Virus record (IMG/VR): IMGVR_UViG_3300005513_000017
Span: 1-31,599 of that record
Length of the DNA: 31,599 bases
Source: a virus
Direction: 5' to 3' (one strand)
The notes beneath the pieces are model-generated. The model was not told the DNA's origin. It searched no databases and saw only the letters and a list, made by a program, of their open reading frames with translations. Position 1 is the first letter of the stretch; the number at the start of each line of letters is the position of its first letter. The position numbers and the translations under genes are program-made. Of the stretch, positions 7,342 through 15,180 are shown piece by piece.

Positions 7342-8321
7342 TAGCTCGCGACGTCATTGCGCAGCGTCGCCTGCAGCATATAGGTCGCGGTGGCATCGTA
7401 GGCGGCGCGCCAGTTGATGGTCGTCTGGATACCTGCGACCCCCGAAATCTGCGTCTTCGGCCGCTCGAAGAACACCCGCGGCAGCGCGAACTTGAGCTGC
7501 CAGTTTGCGGCCGAACGCAGCGTGAAGCTGAGTTCGATCGCCGCCGGCGTGCCGGCATCGAGCAGATCGTCGATGGTGTGATCGGTGCCGAGCCGGAGAT
7601 CGAAGGAGCCGGTGAGGGTCCGGAGCCCTTCGTCAGCGCCGTCGATCATCATGTCGGACCGGATGGTCTGCACCGCCTCGAGGCTGCTCGAATAGGTCAC
7701 CTGTGCACCGGTGACATTGGCGAGGGCCACCCCGCCGATCTTCACGGCACCGGTCGCGTTGTCAAAAGGCTTGTAGGCGACGACGATCGGCGCGGCATCG
7801 CGGGCGCCGGTCGTGTCCTTGACCTCGGACTGGCCGATCATCGGCACGGTGATCAGCGCCCGGCCGTTGCGCTGCATTGGGAACGAAAAGCCGCCGGCCT
7901 TGGCGCCGAGCACGGTGCGCCACTTCGGCGTCGTGAGCTTGGGGTGCCCGGTCTGCACCGTCCAGGTGGCGAGGTCCTTGGTCGAGTTCCAGGTGTGGGT
8001 ATAGGTACCGTCGCCATTGTCGGTCGGGGTGCTCTCAGCGCCGAGCGCCATGCTGAGGTCCCAGCCGACGGCGCGGCTGCACATCGGGTGCACGATATCG
8101 CCCGACACATCGAAGGCGCCGACCGAGGGATCGCTGTCTTCCGGCGTTGCCTTGTTCCAGAGTTCATCCGCCTCGAGCGGCTGCGAGCCGGCGAGGCTCG
8201 ACGACTTGGTCAACAGGCGATGATAGACGCCGCCGCCCGATCCGTCCGGGGCCGAGTAGGGCGTCCCCTCTTTGGCGACGAGCTGAATGACATCGACGCC
8301 ACTGGCGCGAGGTTTGCTCAT
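7338..8321 (-). CDS. Major tail protein / tail tube protein
   Basis: The protein is 327 aa, beta-rich, with no signal peptide. The start MSKPRASGVDVIQLV is preceded by AAGGAG with a 6-base spacer, a strong site fitting an abundant structural protein. Features include LLTKSSSLAGSQPLEADEL near residues 36-55, and a GTYTHTWNSTKDLATWTVQ segment in the first half. The second half repeats the beta pattern: MMIDGADEGLRTLTGSFDL, then NWQLKFALPRVFFE. This two-domain layout is that of siphophage tail tube proteins. It lies between the tail-terminator-like gene and the tail chaperone, in standard tail order. Naming as tail tube is by family style plus position. Confidence 0.85.
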   Translation of the reverse strand: MSKPRASGVDVIQLVAKEGTPYSAPDGSGGGVYHRLLTKSSSLAGSQPLEADELWNKATPEDSDPSVGAFDVSGDIVHPMCSRAVGWDLSMALGAESTPTDNGDGTYTHTWNSTKDLATWTVQTGHPKLTTPKWRTVLGAKAGGFSFPMQRNGRALITVPMIGQSEVKDTTGARDAAPIVVAYKPFDNATGAVKIGGVALANVTGAQVTYSSSLEAVQTIRSDMMIDGADEGLRTLTGSFDLRLGTDHTIDDLLDAGTPAAIELSFTLRSAANWQLKFALPRVFFERPKTQISGVAGIQTTINWRAAYDATATYMLQATLRNDVASY

Positions 8322-8342
8322 GAAGTGCTCCTTGGGAAGGTC

Positions 8343-8789
8343 TCAGCCGAGGCTGGAGGTGGACCAGTAGTCGAGTTCGATGGTGATCGAGGCCGACTTG
8401 CTGTTGGCCGCGCCGAAGAACTCGCGCGGGCTGTAGTCGGCCGGCTGCGGCCGGATATCGGTGACGAGATCGCCGAGACCGTCGCCGAGCATGGTGACGA
8501 TGCGTGCCTGCAGGTCGACCAGCATGGCGTCGACCGCCGCGTCGCGCTCGGCCTCGCTGCCACCGCACACGGCCAGCATCAGGCTGGGGGATGCCGTGAA
8601 CTCATAGACCGTGCCGTCCCGGCCATTGAGGAAGGCATCGGTCTGTTCCAGCCCGCCATCGTCGATGTTGGCGGCGGCGCCCTCGGCCTGCATGTCGACC
8701 AGCGGCACGTTGCGCGTGACCGCAACGCCATTGAGCGGCCCGATCGCCGCCGCCAACGCCAGAAGGACCTGTTCGCGCTTGGTGGTCAT
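8343..8789 (-). CDS. Tail completion / tail terminator-like protein
   Basis: The protein is 148 aa, starting MTTKREQVLLALAAAIG. This start is chosen because it overlaps the stop of the DUF6441 gene as ATGA. The N-terminus is a helix, followed by beta strands (VAVTRNVPLVDMQ) and helices (AERDAAVDAMLVDLQARIV), ending in a strand-rich segment (SASITIELDYWS). This alpha/beta outline matches lambda gpU or gp10-type tail terminator proteins, and the gene lies directly before the tail tube gene, as in many siphophages. No catalytic motif is expected. The role is inferred from position and secondary-structure pattern, and confidence in the family name is moderate. Confidence 0.65.
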   Translation of the reverse strand: MTTKREQVLLALAAAIGPLNGVAVTRNVPLVDMQAEGAAANIDDGGLEQTDAFLNGRDGTVYEFTASPSLMLAVCGGSEAERDAAVDAMLVDLQARIVTMLGDGLGDLVTDIRPQPADYSPREFFGAANSKSASITIELDYWSTSSLG

Positions 8790-9448
8790 TCGGCGTTCCA
8801 CTCATCGAGGATGTTGCTGACCAGCTGGTCGAGCGCCTTGGCATAGGCGCCCTCGGGATCGAGCTTCTTCTTGAGCTGGACGGCGGGCACGAGGAAGAAC
8901 ATCACCACGGAGGCGCTGCCCTTGCGGTAGCCGCCGGCCTTGGTCAGCAGCCGCTGGCCGGTGACCTTGCCGGTCTTCCCCACGCCGACATTGTCGACGA
9001 CAAGCAGCGAGGCCTTGCCGCTGCGGTAGACGAAGCGGAGTTTTCCGTACTTCTCGTCGTTCCAGTTGCTGGGCGTCACCCGCTTGTTGGCAAAGCTCTT
9101 CGGGCATTCAGGCGACGGGATCGCCAGCCAGAAGCCCTTAGAGCTGCGGATCGTGGTCGCCTGCTCGAAGGCGAGGATGATGTGCGGCGCCTTGGAGTAG
9201 ACGGTGCCGGCGACGCCGAGGCTGGTGCGCGGCAGGCGCGGATAGACGTTGGAGCGCCAGGTGTTGGCGAGGCGCTGCGAGCCGAAGGCCGCCATGATCT
9301 GGGCTCGCAGCTCACCCTTGAGCCAGATGACGGTCCTGTCGGTGCCGCGGCTCGCGGCCGCGGCGCCGCGATCGGCCTCCTCTTTCATCAGCTCGGGCAG
9401 GTTGCCGAAGACGGCCGCCTCGATCTGCAGCTTGAGGGCGGGCGGCAT
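8786..9448 (-). CDS. DUF6441 family head-tail / minor tail protein
   Basis: The protein is 220 aa. The recognisable core is GSQRLANTWRSNVYPRLP followed by YSKAPHIILAFEQATTIRS and GFWLAIPSPECP, a pattern I associate with DUF6441 phage proteins. The C-terminus is helical and charged (QLKKKLDPEGAYAKALDQL). Family knowledge: members sit in the head-tail connector region of alphaproteobacterial phages and are viewed as HK97 gp10-like or minor tail proteins, without direct biochemical proof. The start shares one base with the upstream stop (TGATG) and the end overlaps the next gene as ATGA, so expression is tightly coupled to both neighbours. Confidence 0.8.
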   Translation of the reverse strand: MPPALKLQIEAAVFGNLPELMKEEADRGAAAASRGTDRTVIWLKGELRAQIMAAFGSQRLANTWRSNVYPRLPRTSLGVAGTVYSKAPHIILAFEQATTIRSSKGFWLAIPSPECPKSFANKRVTPSNWNDEKYGKLRFVYRSGKASLLVVDNVGVGKTGKVTGQRLLTKAGGYRKGSASVVMFFLVPAVQLKKKLDPEGAYAKALDQLVSNILDEWNAE

Positions 9449-9786
9449 CAGGCCGGCTCGAGGCCGATCTCGATTTCGAGCCGGCCGTCACCCCATGGCC
9501 GGACCTCGAGCACCCGGTAGCTGCCGACGACATTGCCGGCGCCGTCGAGTTCGTCGAGCAGTGCGCCGCGACCGATATCGGGAAACAGTGCCGCGACACC
9601 GTGCGCGACATGCGTCCCTTGCCGAACGGTAGGGCCGCCGAAATCGGTATCGGTACTGCCGACCTCGACCCCATCGATCGCCGCGACGATGCGGCGCTTG
9701 CTGCCGGCAACCGGCGTGAAGTCCACATCGGCGAAGAGTGCCGCGGCGATGCCGGAGAGCGCCGCCGCGACAAGGTCGTGGCGCAT
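9448..9786 (-). CDS. Head-tail connector/joining protein (putative)
   Basis: The protein is 112 aa. It starts MRHDLVAAALSGIAAALF and ends LEIEIGLEPA. It has a short helical N-terminus, then beta strands (KRRIVAAIDGVEVG, GSYRVLEVRPWGDG). Size, beta-rich C-terminus and position between the DUF2190 capsid cement gene and the DUF6441 gene fit a lambda gpFII-like head-tail joining protein. No family signature is certain. The start shares one base with the stop of the upstream gene (TGATG at 9784-9788). Alternative: an unrelated small virion protein. Confidence 0.55.
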   Translation of the reverse strand: MRHDLVAAALSGIAAALFADVDFTPVAGSKRRIVAAIDGVEVGSTDTDFGGPTVRQGTHVAHGVAALFPDIGRGALLDELDGAGNVVGSYRVLEVRPWGDGRLEIEIGLEPA

Positions 9787-10115
9787 CAGACGTTGGGCAC
9801 CAGGCGGACGCGACAGGTCGCATCATTGGCCGCGGCTGCCTTGGTGGCATAGCCGATCTTCTTGTTGCTGCTGGCGGTCTTGGTGACGGTCTTGCCGGTG
9901 TCGTCCCAGTAGATCAGGTCGCCGACCGCGACGGCCGCATTGACGCCGTAGGTCAGGTCGAAGACGCCGGTGACCTTGATGGCGATCGTGTCGCCCGAGA
10001 CGCCGGATTTGCTGGCGACGCCGAACAAGCTGCCGACGAGGAGGCAGGCGCCGGAGACGATGGTGGCGGCCAGCGTCACGTCGATGCTGCCGCCTTCCTG
10101 CACGAAATTCTTCAT
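9786..10115 (-). CDS. DUF2190 family capsid cement/decoration protein
   Basis: The protein is 109 aa. The DUF2190 pattern is clear: MKNFVQEGGSIDV, then VSGACLLVGSLFGVASKSG, VTGVFDLTYG, AVAVGDLIYWDDTG, and an ending KKIGYATKAA with CRVRLVPNV. Family knowledge: these small beta-barrel proteins lie next to major capsid genes and are thought to be capsid decoration or cement proteins. Some are misnamed RecA/RadA recombinase in databases. The gene follows the capsid fusion after a hairpin terminator-like element. GGGAG lies upstream of the ATG at 10113-10115. Its own translation signal and the upstream partial terminator could set a copy number different from the capsid protein. Confidence 0.85.
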   Translation of the reverse strand: MKNFVQEGGSIDVTLAATIVSGACLLVGSLFGVASKSGVSGDTIAIKVTGVFDLTYGVNAAVAVGDLIYWDDTGKTVTKTASSNKKIGYATKAAAANDATCRVRLVPNV

Positions 10116-10161
10116 GGGATGCTCCCGAGGGGTGAATTGGGTTCAAGCTGCCAGAAACGAA

Positions 10162-10185
10162 GAGGCGCCCGGGACGGGGCGCCTC
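10162..10185 (-). terminator. Hairpin terminator after the capsid gene (probably partial)
   Basis: There is a perfect 9-bp stem, GAGGCGCCC/GGGCGCCTC, with a 6-base loop. On the minus strand it is followed by TTCGTTTCTGG, which is only moderately T-rich. It lies 31 bases past the capsid stop. Tail genes lie downstream, so it must be leaky or overridden; it could reduce tail transcripts relative to capsid. Confidence 0.55.
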
Positions 10186-10215
10186 ATTCGAAGGTTGCTA
10201 CGGAACTTGGTTGGC

Positions 10216-12372
10216 TTACTGGCCTTTGTAGAAGCCGCGGAAATCGAGCGGGTTGACGCCCGCATCCATCCGAATCTTCAGCTCGGTGCCGTCGATGTTC
10301 CAGCCGTTCTGGCTTTCGACCACCGGCTCCTGGATGCCGTCGAGGTAGGTCACCTCGAGCGTGTCCCACTGGCTGGGATCGGCGGCGAAGTACCAGGTGT
10401 TCGCCGTGATGCGCTGATCGGTGATCGGCGTCACGAGGTTCTGCACCGTGTTGATGACGCCGGCGGTCTTGGTGTTGTCGACCGAGCCAGTCGACTGCAG
10501 CAGCTGCTTGGCGGTGAACTGGTAGCTCGACGACAGGAAGTATTTCGGCGCGATGTTGAGCGCGACGGCGTTCTTGTCGTTGTCCTGCTGCTTGCCCATG
10601 GCGATGACGGCCGCCTGCCAGGTCGCTTCGGACGGCGCTGCCAGCGCGCCAGCCAGGTTGCCGTGGTTCGCATGGAAGAATGCGACGGTGTCCGACCAGG
10701 CCGGCGGCGAGTTGACGAAGGCGTAGACGAGGTTGCCGATGGTGCGCTTGGCGGCGCGGCCCATCTTGACCGGCAGCGACCCGAGCAGGCTCAGGTCGTC
10801 GTTGATGATCGCCTGCCGGTTGATGCCGATCATCTTGCCGTAGGTCGCGATGACGACCGTCACGCCGCGATCGCCGATCTTGGCATAGCTGTATTCGCCG
10901 CTCTCAGTGAGCTGCGAAAGCGCGGGGAACAGGCCGAGATCGACACGGCTGATCGGCTTGAAGTCGGAGGCCGAACCGACCGACGTCCACAGCTGAAAGG
11001 TCTCTTCGGCCTCCTGGAAACCCTTGAGCGCCGACTTGTGAGCGACGTTCTGCAGGATGTAGGCAAAGTCCGAGGTCGAGGCGAGGCCCGCGCCGGCCAT
11101 CGTGAAGGCGGTCCCGACCATCAGCATGCGGTCCATCCGGCGCACGTCGTGCGCGCTGCGGCCGCCGCCGAGCATCACTGCCTCGCGGGCCAACTCCACA
11201 AGGCTCATGCCCGAGAACTCGTTGCGCTGCCCTTCCTTGTGACCAGTCTTGGCCATCAGCCCGAGCACCGCACCGGCGCGGAATTTGTCGCGGGCATCCT
11301 CGGTCACCTGATGGGTGCCGTTCGGCGCCCGGCCGCCGCTGGCCGACATTTCGGCGACGCGATCGATGATGGCGGCGAAAGCGGCTTCGCGGTTCGCCGC
11401 GGTGGCAACGATCGTGTTGGTGTCGAGCAGCGTGATGCCGGCCGTGGCGGCGCGGCCATAGACCTCGCGGATGTCGGCCACGGTCATCGTGGCGGCCGGC
11501 GCGGGCGTGACAGGCGTCGGGGTCGGCAGGCCAACGAGTTCGGCGACCTTGCCGCGAAGCGTCGTCTTGGCGGCATCCATCGTGGTCGCGCCGGCGAACA
11601 GCGTCTCGATCGCCTTGACGTCGAGGCCGATGCCCGCCGCCTGGTTGCACATGATCGTCACGTCTTCCGCGGGCGCCTTGAGCCGCGCGGCCATCAAAGC
11701 AATGAGCTCAGCGAGCGTCATGCCATTCTCCTTGGGTTGCGCGGCGGGTGCCGCCTTGGGCTGAAACATCGTGGCGTTGGCGACGGCCAGGTCGACCAGC
11801 GACGTCGGCGAGTTCCGGTAGAGCCGGAAATCGTAGAGGGAGGTGGAGGCCGATACGGTCGGCGCCGCCTCGTCGGCGAAGCCGGCGGCGACGGCCTCCT
11901 GGGCGTCGTACCAGGTCTCGGCCTGCATGATCGCCCGGGCGGCTTCCGGCGTGATGCCGGCGCGCGCGGCATAGATCGCCGCGACCGTATCGGCCAGCCG
12001 GTTGAGCTGGTCGGCGGCGTTTTGGTGGTCTTCAGCGTTCCCGCCGATGGCGACCATCGGATCGTGGATCATCATCAACGAGCCGACGTTCATGATGATG
12101 GTATCGCCAGCCATGGCGATGAGGCTGCCCGCAGACAGGGCCACACCGTCGACGACGATCGTCACCTTGCCGGGATAAGCCTTGAGGGCGTTGTAGATGG
12201 CGATGCCTTCGGGGGTGAAGCCGCCGGGAGAATTGAGCCGCACGACGATATCGCCACTCAGCTGGGTCAGCGCCAGGATGACATCGACGGCAGCAAAGTA
12301 ATCGACGTCCCAGTCGATCTCGCCGACCGTGCCATAGAGCACCAGCTCGCCGTTGATGATCAGCGGGTTCAT
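10216..12372 (-). CDS. Prohead ClpP-like protease / major capsid protein (gpT-like) fusion
   Basis: The protein is 718 aa with two parts. Residues 1-195 are an S14/ClpP-like head maturation protease. They include VVRLNSPGGFTPEGIAIYN, the nucleophile Ser80 in VALSAGSLIAMAGD, His103 in MMIHDP, and the WYDAQEAVAAGFAD segment. Residues 200-330 are an Ala/Pro-rich linker and helical scaffold-like segment. Residues 330-718 are a Mu gpT-like major head protein, ending MDAGVNPLDFRGFYKG. Family knowledge: such fused protease/capsid proteins are known in some phages, where the protease self-cleaves and frees capsid. The start has GAGG 5 bases upstream. A strong internal ribosome-binding site precedes Met218, so capsid could also be made alone (see separate entry). 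It lies directly after the portal gene. Confidence 0.9.
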   Translation of the reverse strand: MNPLIINGELVLYGTVGEIDWDVDYFAAVDVILALTQLSGDIVVRLNSPGGFTPEGIAIYNALKAYPGKVTIVVDGVALSAGSLIAMAGDTIIMNVGSLMMIHDPMVAIGGNAEDHQNAADQLNRLADTVAAIYAARAGITPEAARAIMQAETWYDAQEAVAAGFADEAAPTVSASTSLYDFRLYRNSPTSLVDLAVANATMFQPKAAPAAQPKENGMTLAELIALMAARLKAPAEDVTIMCNQAAGIGLDVKAIETLFAGATTMDAAKTTLRGKVAELVGLPTPTPVTPAPAATMTVADIREVYGRAATAGITLLDTNTIVATAANREAAFAAIIDRVAEMSASGGRAPNGTHQVTEDARDKFRAGAVLGLMAKTGHKEGQRNEFSGMSLVELAREAVMLGGGRSAHDVRRMDRMLMVGTAFTMAGAGLASTSDFAYILQNVAHKSALKGFQEAEETFQLWTSVGSASDFKPISRVDLGLFPALSQLTESGEYSYAKIGDRGVTVVIATYGKMIGINRQAIINDDLSLLGSLPVKMGRAAKRTIGNLVYAFVNSPPAWSDTVAFFHANHGNLAGALAAPSEATWQAAVIAMGKQQDNDKNAVALNIAPKYFLSSSYQFTAKQLLQSTGSVDNTKTAGVINTVQNLVTPITDQRITANTWYFAADPSQWDTLEVTYLDGIQEPVVESQNGWNIDGTELKIRMDAGVNPLDFRGFYKGQ
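11719..11733 (-). promoter_or_regulatory. Internal ribosome-binding site and start codon inside the protease/capsid fusion
   Basis: AAGGAG at 11733-11728 on the minus strand lies 6 bases before an in-frame ATG (11721-11719) that is Met218 of the fusion, reading MTLAELIALMAARL. A product from here would be 501 aa: the scaffold-like helix plus the gpT-like capsid, without the protease. The site resembles the nested C/Nu3 starts of lambda. Use is inferred. Confidence 0.6.
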
Positions 12373-12397
12373 TCAGGCCTCGTTGTGCTTGAGTGAC

Positions 12398-13888
12398 TTA
12401 GGGCGTCGCCCGGATCGTCTCGGCGGCGCCGGCAACGCTCGGATTGTTGACGTCGACATTGGTGTCGAAGCGCAGGCCGAGGTCCTTCTCGCGCTTCAGT
12501 TCTTCGGCGCGTTCCTTGTCGATCGTCTCGGGATCGTAGCCCTGCCCTCGCAGCCAGCCTGTGCGGGTGCCGAGACCGTCGCGTGCCGCCTGCGCCGCAG
12601 CCTTCAGCTCGCTCGATGGGTCGATCATTTCGCGGCGCGGCGGCGTCCAGCCGATGCTGGCATTGGCCGGGACATTGGCGACGAGCCGCAGCCCGTCCAG
12701 GATCCATTGCCCGATCTTGTCGCAAAGTTGCGGGAGGACCATTTCCTCGGTCCAGCTGGCGATGTTGCGCTGGAATTCGAGCCAGCCCATGCGGCCGGAG
12801 GAGAAGTTGACGTTGCTCAGGTCGCCGGTGAGCGCCTCATAGGTCATGCCGAGCCCGACGGCGATATCGCGGGCGTTGACGCGAAAGAACGCCTCGAGAT
12901 CGGACACCACGGGCGGCGCGCCGAAGGTCACGCTTTCGCCGGGTCCCAGCCGCTCGATCATCCCCGGTTCGACCGTTTCGAGCGGCGTTCCGGCGCGGGT
13001 CGAGCCCTGGTCGGTCGGCGCACCTGCCGCGTCGACCTTGGTCACGAACGCGGCGAAGCAGGCGGCGATCTTCTGGCGGAGGATATAGGCATCCTTGGTG
13101 TCTTCGAAGTCGCCGAGCCGCACGATCACCGGTGCGATCCAGCTGACCCCGTGCGCCTGGCCGGGACGATCGATGCGAAACAGGTGCACCACGTCCTCGG
13201 CCGGGTAGCGCGTGCTGGTGAGCTGCGGCGCAAAGTACTGGTTTATGGCGCCGGGATGGTTGTCATAGAGGGTGTAGGCGACGACGCGGCCATTGATGTC
13301 GTACTCGATGCCGTCGATCGCCGTGTTGCCGTTGGCGAGCCGGCCATTGAGGCGAATGTCGAAGTGGTCCGCCTCGAGCACCGCGATCTGGAACGGCAGC
13401 GGCAGGCCTTCGGCGGCGCGAGCACGGCGCCGCACCATCACCGCCTCGCCGTCGCGCACCGCGGCCCGGAAGGCGAGTTTCTGCAGGCCGTAGAGGGTCT
13501 GCCTACCGGTGACGTCGATCATGCGCGTGTCGCAGTGCGCATTGACGATCGCCTGCAAGCCGTCGCGCCGACCGCCCTTGACGCCGCCGACGCTCGGGAT
13601 GATGCCGGCGCCGACGACGTTGCTGGCGAGCACCGAAAAGCCGCGCGAGGCGAGCGGGTTGTTGCGTTCGAGGTCGCGGGCGGCAAAGCGCAGCCGGGCG
13701 GCGCCGGAGTAGACCGCGGCATTCGCGTCACCGGGCCGATAGCGGCGGCTCGCATTGCGGTGCGAGCCCGAAGCGCCATCGTATGCCGAGTCCAGCATCT
13801 GGGCCCTCGCCCGGTTCGCGAGGCGCGCAGCACCTCGCTCCGGGGAGACCCAGAGGATCGCCCGGTCCAGCCAGTTGGCGTGCACCAT
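12398..13888 (-). CDS. Portal protein (lambda gpB family)
   Basis: The protein is 496 aa, close to lambda-type portal length. Hallmarks include the N-terminal basic helix, then NNPLASRGFSVLASNVVGAG (residues about 75-94), a segment FQIAVLEADHFD, and GIEYDINGRVVAYTLYDNHP. The stem/clip region runs through DVVHLFRIDRPGQAHGVSW. The C-terminal half carries MTYEALTGDLSNVNFSSGR, a very conserved portal motif. Family knowledge: twelve copies form the DNA channel at the capsid vertex and bind terminase. The gene follows the gpW-like connector gene by 6 bases and ends 25 bases before the protease/capsid fusion, the standard lambda-like head order. Confidence 0.95.
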   Translation of the reverse strand: MVHANWLDRAILWVSPERGAARLANRARAQMLDSAYDGASGSHRNASRRYRPGDANAAVYSGAARLRFAARDLERNNPLASRGFSVLASNVVGAGIIPSVGGVKGGRRDGLQAIVNAHCDTRMIDVTGRQTLYGLQKLAFRAAVRDGEAVMVRRRARAAEGLPLPFQIAVLEADHFDIRLNGRLANGNTAIDGIEYDINGRVVAYTLYDNHPGAINQYFAPQLTSTRYPAEDVVHLFRIDRPGQAHGVSWIAPVIVRLGDFEDTKDAYILRQKIAACFAAFVTKVDAAGAPTDQGSTRAGTPLETVEPGMIERLGPGESVTFGAPPVVSDLEAFFRVNARDIAVGLGMTYEALTGDLSNVNFSSGRMGWLEFQRNIASWTEEMVLPQLCDKIGQWILDGLRLVANVPANASIGWTPPRREMIDPSSELKAAAQAARDGLGTRTGWLRGQGYDPETIDKERAEELKREKDLGLRFDTNVDVNNPSVAGAAETIRATP

Positions 13889-13894
13889 GATGGT

Positions 13895-14092
13895 TCAGAA
13901 ACCTCTGTCGAACCGCGCCACCGAGCGCGTCTGCGTCGAGGCCGGATTGACCTCACGCTCCATGTCGGCGAGCAGCTTCCGCATGTCGTCGACCGACTGA
14001 TACTCGATCTCACCCGAGACGTAGCGAACGCGCTTGGTGCCCCTGGCCATGGCGGACTTCAGGGCATCGATGTCAGTCTGCGACCAGGGCAT
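13895..14092 (-). CDS. gpW-like head-tail joining protein
   Basis: The protein is 65 aa. It starts MPWSQTDIDALKSAMARGT, followed by a short beta hairpin (KRVRYVSGEIEYQSVDD) and a helix (MRKLLADMEREV), ending in a basic, disordered tail. This helix-hairpin-helix order is that of lambda gpW, a 68-residue protein that sits under the portal and lets the tail bind. It is placed directly before the portal gene, as in lambda. Unlike lambda, three other genes and a terminator separate it from the large terminase gene. Confidence 0.85.
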   Translation of the reverse strand: MPWSQTDIDALKSAMARGTKRVRYVSGEIEYQSVDDMRKLLADMEREVNPASTQTRSVARFDRGF

Positions 14093-14115
14093 GAGCTCGG
14101 TTCCCTTAAAGACTA

Positions 14116-14145
14116 AAGGCCCGCTTAGCCGGGCCTTCTTTTTAG
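14116..14145. terminator. Bidirectional-looking hairpin terminator between the accessory block and the head genes
   Basis: AAGGCCCG (14116-14123), a 6-base loop and CGGGCCTT (14130-14137) form an 8-bp GC-rich stem. On the plus strand it is followed by CTTCTTTTTAGG; on the minus strand by TAGTCTTTAAGG. The minus reading would end transcripts from the HNH/SGNH genes just before gpW. The plus reading has the better T tract, but no plus-strand gene lies close by. Confidence 0.6.
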
Positions 14146-14188
14146 GATATGTGGTGCGCGATCGGCCGTGAGCAGATCGTTTGGACCA

Positions 14189-15133
14189 TCACGGGGAGGG
14201 AATGGCCGCATGCTCCAAATGTTCAATTTCGACGACTACCGGATCGATCTTTCGCTCAGTTGATCCACCTATTGGCAAAAGGAACTCCGTCAACCTGAGA
14301 AGCAGAACGCTTTCAACACGTCTCCGTCGAGCGGCTACAACCAAAAATATTGGCCCACCGAAGCCCACGAACAGTTTAACTTCGCAGATCGCGTACTGAT
14401 ATACGTTGTCACCAGTCAATTGCGTCCAATGAATTCTTACTTCATGAAGCAACCCAGGTGCCTGCGGAATCTCTCGTTTATCGTTCTCGGATACCTCTTC
14501 ACCGCCAACGTAGTATTCAGCGAAATTTCCAGTCAGAATTACATTTTCCAGCAGCGGCTCGAACGGTTCTGTCTCATGAAAATATAACATTCCATGAGCT
14601 ATTTTGGCCGCAAGCCTCATGTGATTTACCGGGTCTATTTTCACACGAAAGCGACCGCTTACGCGTTTGGCCGCTTTCACCAGCCCACTAATGTTGGCAA
14701 TTTTCAAACGAAAATTGGAAATGCCTGCCATGGGGTCGCGCCCGGCCAGAAGGCCCGGCAACTCAAATATCCAGCTGACCAGCACAGCAGGCATCTCATG
14801 AAAGTCGACATGGCGCTTTCTCTCGACGCCGTCCTCGTCCGGCACCCATATTTCCATCTTCTTCGGACCGCGCTTTGTCCTCGACTGGACATTCAAACGG
14901 CGGCGAAAGCCAAAGAACGATGAGTACGCAATATCGTTTTCGAAGCCGCGTGTTATCTTGGAACAACGGCCACAGCTAGACTGCGGCAGTACATAGGCCC
15001 CCGCCATAAAATACGGAATGATATGCTCATCTGAGAGATTTGCGCGGGCCCCGCAATAGATACAGAACCCCTGTGCCTTGCCGTAGTGCGTCTGTAAAGG
15101 ACGAAGATACTCTTGGACTGCTTTCTCGCTCAT
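14189..15133 (-). CDS. HNH endonuclease domain protein, AT-richer insert in late operon
   Basis: The protein is 314 aa from MSEKAVQEYLRPLQ; longer in-frame starts would run into the SGNH gene. The nuclease domain is N-terminal: Cys24-x2-Cys27 (FCIYCG), SDEHIIP with His37, Cys54-x2-Cys57 (CGRC), then GFEND with Asn66. This is a zinc-stabilised HNH (beta-beta-alpha metal) fold. The C-terminal 230 residues match no family I know; they could bind DNA or another partner. The coding sequence is visibly AT-richer than its neighbours, with many A- and T-ending codons, which suggests recent transfer. It lies between the SGNH gene and a terminator. Possible roles are a homing endonuclease, a superinfection or host-defence nuclease, or a late packaging helper; the packaging role is less likely because HNH packaging proteins are usually short and lie beside terminase. 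Confidence 0.8.
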   Translation of the reverse strand: MSEKAVQEYLRPLQTHYGKAQGFCIYCGARANLSDEHIIPYFMAGAYVLPQSSCGRCSKITRGFENDIAYSSFFGFRRRLNVQSRTKRGPKKMEIWVPDEDGVERKRHVDFHEMPAVLVSWIFELPGLLAGRDPMAGISNFRLKIANISGLVKAAKRVSGRFRVKIDPVNHMRLAAKIAHGMLYFHETEPFEPLLENVILTGNFAEYYVGGEEVSENDKREIPQAPGLLHEVRIHWTQLTGDNVYQYAICEVKLFVGFGGPIFLVVAARRRRVESVLLLRLTEFLLPIGGSTERKIDPVVVEIEHLEHAAIPSP

Positions 15134-15180
15134 CGCCCAAGAATAGACGCTTGCTGCGAAATTTCCAAGGCGGCGGAACG

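Noticed and set aside
7071-8846. 591-codon open frame on the plus strand
   Set aside because: Antisense to the tail tube and tail terminator-like genes; the small 7141-7341 gene is in another frame with a proper ribosome-binding site.
9970-12396. 808-codon open frame on the plus strand
   Set aside because: Antisense to the clear protease/capsid fusion and DUF2190 gene; no recognisable motif.
12353-14116. 587-codon open frame on the plus strand
   Set aside because: Antisense to the portal and gpW-like genes.
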